Source: JASEGV01 sp947085405
Lineage (GTDB): Bacteria > Bacteroidota > Ignavibacteria > UBA10030 > BY39
Length of the DNA stretch: 64,000 nucleotides
Direction of reading: 5' to 3'
Assembly (NCBI GenBank): GCA_947085405.1
Contig: CAMTWO010000019.1
Coordinates: 1-64,000, forward strand
Shown here: in pieces, positions 1 to 8,900 of the stretch
How the letters are laid out: every line of letters starts with the position of its first letter
Position numbering within the stretch: position 1 is the stretch's first letter
Translations under genes and position numbers: made by a program
The notes under the pieces: model-generated
What the model was told of the DNA's origin: nothing
The model's database searches: none
The model's input: the letters and a program-made list of their open reading frames with translations, nothing else

Positions 1-841
1 GATAACAGGATTAACAACAAACAAATAGCAAACAATGCCGAAGGCATCCCTTTGGGACAAAAAGCAAATATCAAAATATTTAAATATCTAAATCTCGACG
101 AGTCGAGTCGTCGACCGAATTCCTGCCCGCCGTTTCCTTTTAGCAGGCGGGTCGAATCCGCTGCAAGCGGACTAAACAAATTCGAAATCCGAATGATCAA
201 TGTTGTAGCTACGATTTGGGAATTTGGATTTTGGGATTTGGATTTATTTATCATGGTTTAAACTCCGTGAATAAAGAATATCGAATAGTGAATTTTGAAT
301 GATGAATTAGCTGTCTCCGCAAGAGGTGGAACATACGGCGACTTGTCGTTGGGCGGAACAACGCGCTCGCGGCAAGAGACCAGGATTAATAGGATTAACG
401 TGATTGACAAATAAGTTGATTTGGAGAAATGTAGTATTTTAGATTTTGTTTTCATGGTTTAGCCTCCGTGAATAATGAGTTATGAATAACGAATTTCGAA
501 TAATGAAGTTTGTTGGGAACATAGCGCAGCAGTGAGATTAGAAAAATTATAATTCCGAATCCCGAATGCTTTCGGGATCGGGGGAGGGGGCAGTCCAGTT
601 TTGCATCGCCTGAAATACATAACCTTATTTTTACAAACTTTATACACATCGCGTCCTCATCAATTATTATATGCGTAACTGTTATTTGCTGGAGATAATA
701 TAAGCAGTCAAGAATTGAAAGTAAAGTGTCTTTTTTTAAATAAATTTAGAGATAAATGTTTTTATTTCTCCCCTCCATCCAAAACAGTGCGATACAGTGT
801 ATTTTAAGTAGGATGTAAACAAAATCTGCCCTATACCGCCA

Positions 842-868
842 GTAAGTCGGATTAAAAATCCGACCTAC
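842..868. repeat. GTCGGATT palindromic repeat, copy 1
   Basis: Inverted repeat with arms GTCGGATT and AATCCGAC, extended imperfectly to GTA/TAC at the ends. The same family recurs at 1026-1052 and, as a perfect 27-base palindrome, at 21277-21303, so it is a dispersed element rather than a local operator. Confidence 0.75.
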
Positions 869-950
869 GCCTTGTGTGTCGGAATACAAATCTCTACGAG
901 AACGTAGTTCGATAGAGGCGTTGAGCGACCTACACTGCACTAACATAAAA

Positions 951-1000
951 GAGCCGGCTTCTTTAGAACGTAAAACGTTTCCGCTTTGAGAAATCGGCTC
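951..1000 (-). terminator. Hairpin with T run, possible second terminator
   Basis: Arms GAGCCGGCTTCTTT and AAATCGGCTC form an imperfect stem around a large loop. Read on the minus strand the right-hand end is GGCTCTTTTATG. It resembles the hairpin at 1069-1098 and may be a back-up terminator or a repeat copy. Confidence 0.4.
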
Positions 1001-1025
1001 TGTAAAACTTCCGACCTTTCGCTTT

Positions 1026-1052
1026 ATAAGTCGGATTGCAAATCCGACCTAC
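1026..1052. repeat. GTCGGATT palindromic repeat, copy 2
   Basis: Second copy: AAGTCGGATTGCAAATCCGA followed by CCTAC. Arms are identical to the copy at 842-868 while the centre differs, as expected for selection on the stem of a dispersed palindrome. Confidence 0.75.
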
Positions 1053-1068
1053 TCTCCACTAACAAAAA

Positions 1069-1098
1069 GAGCCGACCTCTTTCTCAAGAAATCGGCTC
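1069..1098 (-). terminator. Rho-independent terminator downstream of ackA
   Basis: On the minus strand GAGCCGATTTCTTGAG is followed by the complementary GGTCGGCTC and then TTTTTG. This stem plus T tract lies about 125 bases beyond the ackA stop and is the best terminator candidate for that gene. Confidence 0.65.
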
Positions 1099-1223
1099 AA
1101 TTTTACCATTGATCCCTGCCCGCTATATTGAATCCTTTAAGGCAGGCGGGCATTGAACCATTTACACATTGATTCATTTTCCCATTGATACAATGAGGCA
1201 ATGAACCAATGACTCAATGATTC

Positions 1224-2471
1224 TTACCATCTACGCGGAACATTTTTCACACATCGAACTGTATCGCGTGCAATAAGCAACTCTTCATTAGTCGGGATTA
1301 CGTAAGCTTTTAATTTAGATTCGGGTTTTGTGATGAGCCCCTCTTTTCCAGCTACAATTTTGTTATTTGCTTTTTCATCTAATTCTAAACCAAAGAATTC
1401 TAATCCTTTACAAATGCGTTTTCGGATTTCGGAACTGTTTTCGCCAATACCTCCTGCGAAAACAATAGCATCGGCACCCTGCAAAGTGGCGAGGTAGGCA
1501 CCGATATATTTTCGAGCACGTCCACAGAATATGTCGATGGCAAGTCGTGCTCTGCGATCTTGATGTTCTTTTTCCTCAGCAAGTAAATCGCGCATATCAT
1601 TTGTAAGTCCGGACAGACCTAACAGTCCTGATTGCTTGTTTAATATAGCGTAGATTTCATTCATCGTCATTCCTTCCTTGTGATGAAGGAACTCAATAAT
1701 GGCAGGGTCCATATCGCCGCCGCGTGTTCCCATTACTAAACCCTCCAGAGGTGTAAGCCCCATTGACGTATCGAATGAATCGCCGTTCTTGATAGCGCAT
1801 GCTGAACATCCATTACCAAGATGAAGTGTGATGATATTAACTTTTTCTCTCTCGATGTTTACTAATTGCCGATAACGGTAAGCGATATATCGGTGCGAGG
1901 TGCCATGAAATCCATATTTACGTATCTTATGCCTGCGGTATAATTGGTAAGGTATTGCATAAAGGTATGAGGTTTCGTCCATTGTGGAATGAAATGCTGT
2001 ATCGAATACGGCAACTTGTGGAACACCGGGACCTAACAGTTCGCGTGCTGCATTAATTCCTTTTAGATTTGCGGGGTTGTGCAAAGGCGCCAACTCGATG
2101 CAGTCTTCGATTCCTTCAATAACTTCGTCGTTAACTAAAGTTGACATAGTAAATTTTTCGGCGCCGTGTACTACCCGGTGTCCGACGGCATGAATATCGG
2201 CGAGTGAAGTTATACCGTTTAATTTCGATTCGGGGGAAATTATCCATCGTAAAATAAAATCTAACGCAGCCCTATGATCGCGAAGAGGGATCGCTTGTTT
2301 TATTTTGGGCTGACCTTCGACTTGTAACGTAATTAAAGCCTGGCTTCCGATTCGTTCCAGGTAGCCGCTTGCTATTCTTTTATCCTGATTTTTATCAATG
2401 AGCTCTAAATCTGTTTTGATGATTTGAAATTTTACTGATGATGATCCACAGTTGATCACTAAAATATTCAT
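1224..2471 (-). CDS. ackA: Acetate kinase
   Basis: Interconverts acetate plus ATP with acetyl phosphate in the cytoplasm, the last step of acetate-forming fermentation. Family motifs are present: the N-terminal phosphate loop NCGSSSVKF, GHRVVHG, HLGNGCS and TRGGDMDP. At 415 residues the length is typical. An ATG twelve bases upstream (2483) is in frame, but GGAG sits just in front of the ATG at 2471 and the family N-terminus matches MNILVINCGSS, so the inner start is preferred. No phosphotransacetylase gene is adjacent. The gene appears monocistronic, with a terminator hairpin downstream. Confidence 0.96.
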   Translation of the reverse strand: MNILVINCGSSSVKFQIIKTDLELIDKNQDKRIASGYLERIGSQALITLQVEGQPKIKQAIPLRDHRAALDFILRWIISPESKLNGITSLADIHAVGHRVVHGAEKFTMSTLVNDEVIEGIEDCIELAPLHNPANLKGINAARELLGPGVPQVAVFDTAFHSTMDETSYLYAIPYQLYRRHKIRKYGFHGTSHRYIAYRYRQLVNIEREKVNIITLHLGNGCSACAIKNGDSFDTSMGLTPLEGLVMGTRGGDMDPAIIEFLHHKEGMTMNEIYAILNKQSGLLGLSGLTNDMRDLLAEEKEHQDRRARLAIDIFCGRARKYIGAYLATLQGADAIVFAGGIGENSSEIRKRICKGLEFFGLELDEKANNKIVAGKEGLITKPESKLKAYVIPTNEELLIARDTVRCVKNVPRRW

Positions 2472-2551
2472 TGTTTTCTCCATTTATTATTGTTTATCGA
2501 AAGGACTATTGTAAGGTGATGGAGAAAGATAAGAAAATATTTTGAAGAATG

Positions 2552-3961
2552 CTAAAAAGGTCTGCTCATTCTAAAAAATACGCTCACCGGAGATTTCACA
2601 TCCGTTTTCCATGCAAAACCCAAACGATATTTTCCATCTCGTGAACCAATTGCAAACCCCAAATCGCTTTTCAGTGAATTGAATTTAAAAGTATCGAACC
2701 CCTCATCAAAAGTTACGTCATCAGCTACGTTGTTAATATAACCAGCGTTGTAAAATAAAATTAAATTCAAATTACTTAGCATTGAAAATGGGAAACCCGT
2801 ATCATCGCTGAACATTTTCCCGTTAACTACATATTCTATGTTGGCAAGTAATAACCGGTTGCCTGTTAATTCTTTATACATATATGCAGGTAGTGTGCTT
2901 ATTCCGCCAAGTTCGTACGCGCGTTGAACGGGCAAAATTCCATTCGATGTAGCTGCTCTGAATCTGAAATTTATATTATCATAGTTACCAATTGGTTGAT
3001 ACCGGCGTGCATCAAAAACGTATCTATTAAATTCATAATCACCCTTAAAAGATTTACCGGCAAACTCTGCTGTGAACGCTGTACTCCATCCAGCCAAATG
3101 TAGTTTGCGATCATCGATCTTGTGTAAATCAAGGGCGAGTATAATACTGTGGATTTTTCCGTCGTTTATTTCCGGGTTAATTCTGAAAGATTTCTTGGTA
3201 CGGAATAAAGACCAGTTAACATTATTATTCAGAGAAGCGTATTCGTCATTTGAAAACGAAATTTTAAGTTGCATATCGGCTAATTGATTTCGTGTGTAAT
3301 ATCCAGCCCAAGTCGAAAATCCTGTACGCAAAAAGTAATCGCGGTAATCGTAGCGAAGCAATAAAGCGTTAAGAGTGTTTTCTAAATTTCCAGTAAGCCA
3401 CTGGTCGCGTGTATCTGCGAGACTGTGTCCTTCAATCCCAAATTCAAAAAGTTTATTATCGAAGCCAAACTGCTGCGAGGTGCCGGCTTGGTATTCCCAT
3501 TTGTGAACTCCGAATCCATAGCCGATTGACCCAAACAAAACAAATTTTCTTTCCCTGTCCCAGAAAAATTTGTGCGGCGACTGTATGCCGAGGAATAATC
3601 CTTCAACACGGTTATATCGGAAAAGAAATTTATCATCTATATTTTCTAAATTTATTTTTGCTGAATTATTACGTGGAATTCCGCGGTCGGTTGGGAATGC
3701 ATACATGCTGTATCTCTCTGCCTGTGGAAATTCAAATTCGATACTGTCATCGTTAGACTCCTCATCATCTTCTGAATCATCATTAAATATTTTGGCACCT
3801 AATTCCCGCTCAACCTGTGCAAACACATCTTTTACTATGTTATCAACCCACTTTTTAATATTTCTTTTTTTCGTTTCCGAAGTAGAGTCTTGTGCGAAAC
3901 CTTGATTAATCGAAAAAGCAAAAATAAGTAATAAAGCCAATAAAGTTGTAGTTTTAATCAT
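2552..3961 (-). CDS. Outer-membrane beta-barrel protein (surface-antigen/Omp85-like)
   Basis: A 469-residue exported protein. A signal peptide spans about residues 1-23 and ends in GFAQ. Next comes a charged, acid-rich linker (about 55-75, runs of D/E/S). The rest shows alternating aromatic/polar strands typical of a barrel and ends in Phe (SRPF), as many outer-membrane barrels do. Segments such as YELGGISTLPAYMYKE and LLLANIEYV resemble the C-terminal barrel of bacterial surface-antigen (BamA/TamA-type) proteins. No POTRA domain is obvious, so a role in protein insertion is not claimed. GGAG precedes the ATG. It lies 15 bases downstream of the four-module exported gene, probably in the same operon. 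Confidence 0.7.
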   Translation of the reverse strand: MIKTTTLLALLLIFAFSINQGFAQDSTSETKKRNIKKWVDNIVKDVFAQVERELGAKIFNDDSEDDEESNDDSIEFEFPQAERYSMYAFPTDRGIPRNNSAKINLENIDDKFLFRYNRVEGLFLGIQSPHKFFWDRERKFVLFGSIGYGFGVHKWEYQAGTSQQFGFDNKLFEFGIEGHSLADTRDQWLTGNLENTLNALLLRYDYRDYFLRTGFSTWAGYYTRNQLADMQLKISFSNDEYASLNNNVNWSLFRTKKSFRINPEINDGKIHSIILALDLHKIDDRKLHLAGWSTAFTAEFAGKSFKGDYEFNRYVFDARRYQPIGNYDNINFRFRAATSNGILPVQRAYELGGISTLPAYMYKELTGNRLLLANIEYVVNGKMFSDDTGFPFSMLSNLNLILFYNAGYINNVADDVTFDEGFDTFKFNSLKSDLGFAIGSRDGKYRLGFAWKTDVKSPVSVFFRMSRPF

Positions 3962-3976
3962 AATTTCTCCATCTAA

Positions 3977-5765
3977 TTATTTGTTATCATCTTCTTTGTA
4001 GAGTGTTATTCCCCAATATTGCGCATCTTCCGGCGGGGTATCGTTCCAGCTATTGTATGAGTGCGAGTCGTCGGCTCGATACCGCAGGCGGTATTCTCCT
4101 TTATCGAGTAAAATTGTTGTGTTCACAATTCTGTTTTTACGGGCACCGCCGGCATGAAAAGTCATTGAATAAGTCATTTCCCAGATTACTTTTCCGGTGC
4201 TGGCGTTTTCAATACTACCATAGTCGAACATCTCGTTCCGCTGCCCTTCACCAATCGAGTAGATTCGGATGCGGGTTGGTTCGTTAAGTTTAAAAGTTTC
4301 TAACTGATTTGCATTGTCGCGGACGTGTACAATTTGAGCAACTATATTTTTGTCACGTTCCGGTGTATATTTACCAACCATACTTTTCTCAAAATTATCA
4401 TCGGCAGCATAGATAGTAATTCCCCAATGTTCTGGATCGTACGGCGGCGAAACATTCCAATCGTTGTAACAATGAGAATCATCAGTCTGATAAGTGATTA
4501 TGTAATTGCCTTTTCCGATATGGACGATTTCATCGATCATTCTATTTTTTGTTCCACCACCTGCGTGAAGAGTTTTATCTACATTCATTTCCCAAACTTT
4601 TTCACGTGTTTGTGCATTAATTATCCATCCATAATCTGCCATTTGCCGTCGCGAAGAATATCTTTCGCCGATTGCATATATCCGCACATCCATATCTTGT
4701 TTAAGTGTAAATCCTTCGCTGCGATTTTCGTTGTCGCCAACTTTCGTTATTGCAGTAATTACATTTTTATCGTCGCTGTAAGTAAAAAGATTAAACGCAT
4801 TTCGGTCGGCTTCCGATTGTCCCATCAATGTAATGCCGTAGTTTAATGGGTCGTAAGGGGGCGCTTCATTCCAATCGAGATATGAGTGCGAATCGTCAGT
4901 GAAATAATGGACGACATATTTACCCGGATTGAAATTAACAGTACCATCGAATTTTAAGTTTTTATCGGCACCGCCGGCTTTTGTCGTATTGCTTTGTTTC
5001 ATTTCCCATATCCGTTTCCGCGATTTAGCATCAAGTATAAATCCGAAGTCGGAAAGGTCGTCGCCTCGCACTCCTTCGCCTAAAGCGTAAATATGAATTG
5101 CAACAGGTTTACTTAAAATAAAACCTTGTTCTATGTATTCATTTTCACCTAACCCAATTGATTTGTAGAGCACATTAGAAAAATCTTTTGGCGGATTGAA
5201 TAATGTTATATCGGTTCGGTCGTCTGCCGAAATCTCTATGCCCCAGTTTTTAGAATTTTTCATCCAATCCCTGAATATATCGCCACCAAACCAGTCTTCA
5301 ATCCACGAAAAAATCCAATCGTGTTTACCTCCAATACTTATGATGTCGTCGCCGTCCCTGTGGTCAATGTTTGCCCGTATATTTGTAAAGGCGGATTGAT
5401 AATCGAAATACGTTGCAGCAAAGTAAACCTCGTATGATCCTTTCGGGAGAGTAATAAAATTATCGAACTTCCGGTCGCTACCGATTCTGTTCGTGTTTTC
5501 GCGCGTCATCATCCAAATTTTTTCGCGTGTGTCCGAATTAATTATCCAGCCGTATGCGAACAACTTGTCGCGATAGTCGCGTTTTTTTTCTGAAGCAGCC
5601 CCTCTTGCTTTGATGTGAATTGTAGTTTGCTCATTCAGTTTGAAGCCGCCAGATTTTAATTCTGTGCGGCTAAAATCTTTTAACTCGATGAATGTTTTTT
5701 CTCCAGCAATCAAAAAACCGGCGGCTAACAAAAAAAAAAAAAGCTATAACAATAATTTTATTCAT
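3977..5765 (-). CDS. Exported four-module protein, frame broken at a T tract in the signal peptide
   Basis: I do not recognise the family. The product consists of four modules of roughly 125-150 residues. Each carries a YGWIIN-x-TREK-x-WEM segment (variants FGFILD, YGSIEN) and, in the last two most clearly, DDSHSY-x2-W followed by PP-x-D and WGITLY. Module 1 is the most diverged. The ATG at 5765 opens a good signal peptide (MNKIIVIAFFF), but a run of 13 T residues (5731-5743 region, read on the minus strand) puts the body one base out of frame. Twelve T would join signal peptide and body. A TTG at 5731 starts the intact body of 584 residues. Either an assembly error or homopolymer slippage explains this. 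Its partner is the barrel gene downstream. Confidence 0.65.
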
Positions 5766-5900
5766 AATAGTACCTAGTCGTAATTTCTTCATTGCTTTAC
5801 GATAATTAGCAGAATTGGTTTCGTTTAAATCAAAAGTGTGAAATATATCACCACAAAGCGGGAGATTTATTATAAAATCTGCAAAACTAGGCTGTTAAAT

Positions 5901-5928
5901 TTGTAATAAACCATATTTTCCTTATATT
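5901..5928 (+). promoter_or_regulatory. Candidate promoter of the giant sensor kinase
   Basis: TTGTAA (5901-5906), a 16-base spacer and TATATT (5923-5928), 16 bases upstream of the ATG at 5945. Assigned from consensus only; it implies a very short leader, and no Shine-Dalgarno sequence is visible. Confidence 0.4.
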
Positions 5929-5944
5929 TTTACAACTAATTAGT

Positions 5945-8900
5945 ATGAAAATAAAAGCGACAGAAAATATTTTAAATTTATTTGACGAAGCGGTGCTGGT
6001 CGCTGATTCGTCGGGTAAAGTTATTTATGGTAATAACGCTTTTTTCGAAATGTTTAAAACTAAACAGGCAGATGTTTTTGGGAAAAATGTGTACGAATTG
6101 AAAAACGGGCTGCTAAAACAACTCGAAAGCATAGTCTCAAAAATACTATCACAGAAAATTATTGTTAAGGATTTCGAGTTACAACTTCCGGATTTTACAA
6201 ATAAAGTTACCAAAGTAAATGTTCGTGAAGAATTGAATATTATTAGAAGTGGAAGCAATATTTTTTTTGTCTTTCGGGAAACAGAAGACAAACGATGGAA
6301 TGAGGAAAACCAGAATTTTGCTTCAGCTATTTCCAGCATTAATGATGCGGTTTGTCTGACCGACCTGAATCATCATTTAACTTTTGTGAATGAAGCGTTT
6401 ATGAAACTCTATGGATATACACAGAGAGAAATAATTGGAAAGCACGTTAAAATTCTTCGCTCGTCAAGAATGCATCAGAAGACCATAAATACAATAATGG
6501 CAACCGCAACGGAAGGCGGTTTTGTAGATGAGATATGGAATAGAAAAAAAGATGGTACTGAATTTTTAGTTCAATTATCAACCGGTGTAATTAAGAACGA
6601 TCAGGGAGAAACCACCGCTTTTATTGGTGTAGCTAAAGATATTACTGATAAAAAAATTGCAGAAGAGGAACTGAAAAAAAACAAAGAACGCTACCAAACA
6701 CTTTTTGAACAGACTGTTGAGGCAATTTATTTGTACGACGGTAAAACGATGAAGGTTCTCGAAGCAAATAAGGCATTTTTAAATTGGCTTGGTTACTCGG
6801 ATGAAGAAGTCAGAGGTTTGCCGATATATAATTTTATTGCAAACACAAAAAAAAATATAGATAATAGCGCCCGGCAAATAATTGAAAACGGCCAACATGT
6901 TATTGGCGAGAGGCAGTGGCGACGCAAAGATGGAACCCTTATTGATGTGTTTGTAACAGGTAACAAAATTCACCAATCCGGGAAAGATATTATTGTTATT
7001 GTTGCCCGTGATATTACAAAGCGAAAAATTGCAGAAGAAGCAATACTATATCGTTTAAGGTTCGAATCTTTAATATCCCGGTCGTCGGCGAATTTGATTA
7101 AGTGCGAAACTATAAATATCGATTCCGAAATCGAAAAATCATTGGCTGAATTTGGAAGTTTTTTTGAAGTTGACCGCAGTTATGTATTTCTATTCGATGA
7201 AGCCCGCACTGATATGTCGAACACGCACGAATGGAGCCGTAACGGAATCGAACCGCAAAAATCAAATCTTCAAAATATCCCACTTGCTCTGTTCCCGTGG
7301 TGGACGGATAAAATATTTAATCGGGAAATTATCCACCTTCCTCGCATCGCCGATATGCCGGCTGAAGCTACGGCTGAAAAAGAGATATTGGAAGCTCAAG
7401 ATATAAAATCTCTTGTCGTAATTCCTATGATATATAAGGAAACGGTAGTTGGTTATTTTGGATTCGATGCTGTTCGGACCGAACGGACATGGCAGGAAGC
7501 CGATATACAAATGCTTGAGTTATTTGCGGGAATATTAGTAAATTCACTTGAACGGGCACGCGCAGAAAATATTTTACGGCTGGCTGAACATCAACAACGA
7601 CTCGTATTGAGCAATATCGATGAAATAGTCTATTCAATTAAAACTACTGCCGACAATCCGTTCGAAGGAGCGGTTCAGTACGCAAGCGCTAAGATTGAAC
7701 ACATATTAGGATGCAGCTCAAATGAGTTTACAGAGGATCCAAAATTTTGGTTGAAAATGATTCATCCCGACGATATGGATAGGTTAGCAGAGAACACTAA
7801 AGAAATTTTCCGGACCAAAAAAACAGGTGTCAGAGTTTATCGGTTCCGTCATATGAAGAGCGGAAAGTATAGATGGATGGAAGATACCATCACACCTCAG
7901 TTAAATGAAGAGGGTGAGTTGGTTGGATTTTTTGGAGTATCACGCGATATAACAGAACGGAAAATTGCAGAAGAAAAACTCAACTCCCTTGCCGAACAAA
8001 GAAAAAGATTAGTCGAAATTTCTGAATCTTTATTTTCAACATTATCTTTGGATGAATTACTTGAAAGAATTTTTAAATCTTTAGCCGAAGTAATCCAATA
8101 CGAATTATCCGAGTTATATTGGCTGAACGACGAGAAGCAACTGTTGGAATTAACCTTCATTCCCGGCTCAATGACTGCAGAATCCGGTTTTCAAAATTGG
8201 TCGATTCCTCTTGGGCAAGGGCTTACAAGTTTAGCAGTTGAAAAAAAAGAAGCCTTTTTATTTAACAACGCTCATCTCAATCCACGCTCGGTTTATCCAC
8301 ATAATTTACATTTAGAAAGCGATCATCTAATATGTATCCCAATTTTATCGGATGAAAAAGTAATTGGAGTTTTTGATATTTCACGTTCCTTGCCCCCGTT
8401 TACAGCAGAAGAATTTGAGTTAGTTAAATTATTTATTAGTTATGCGTCGCTCGCTATAAACAACATCCAATCGTTCGAAAAGATAAAGTTGTCAGAAGAA
8501 AAATACAGAAGTATTGTTACGTGGGCGCCTGTCGGTATTTATCAATCTACACTTGAGGGTAAACTCCTCTCCGTTAATAAACGGTTTGCCGACATACTCG
8601 GTTACAGCACGATTGTAGAACTTTTAAATAAAAATCTAAACGATATATATTTTAACCCAGGTGAACGATCCAAGATAATTTCACAACACGAGGTAAAAGG
8701 TTCGATCGCAAACATTGAGCTTTTATGGAAAAAGAAAGACGGTTCACCAATTTGGATTGAATTAGCAGCTCATGCAACTAAAGCTGACTCCGGAAAAACT
8801 ATTTACTTTGAAGGTTTCATCACCGATATTTCGGAAAGGAAAAAAGCACAAACCGATTTGCAGAAAAGCAAAAACCGCTATCAGGATTTAGTCGAAAATA

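Larger units (their letters stand above)
1..1223. repeat. Gene-free repeat-rich stretch
   Basis: No credible gene is visible here; the open frames are short, low in complexity and lack recognisable motifs. The stretch holds short palindromes and degenerate repeats: hairpins with CCCGCC/GGCGGG arms (126-151 and 1118-1151), two GTCGGATT palindromes (842-868, 1026-1052), two hairpins with GAGCCG arms (951-1000, 1069-1098), and a low-complexity tail of CATTGA-type words (about 1148-1222). A direct repeat that starts with CATGGTTTA and continues into CCGTGAATAA occurs near 253 and again near 454. The character is that of an intergenic dump of dispersed repeats. Confidence 0.7.

Noticed and set aside
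52..946. Several short open frames on both strands near the window start
   Set aside because: They run through palindromes and iterated AT-rich words, lack ribosome-binding sites and show no family motifs; treated as non-coding.
4003..4846. Long open frames antisense to the four-module exported gene
   Set aside because: They mirror the repeated modules of the real gene and have no ribosome-binding site or recognisable motif.
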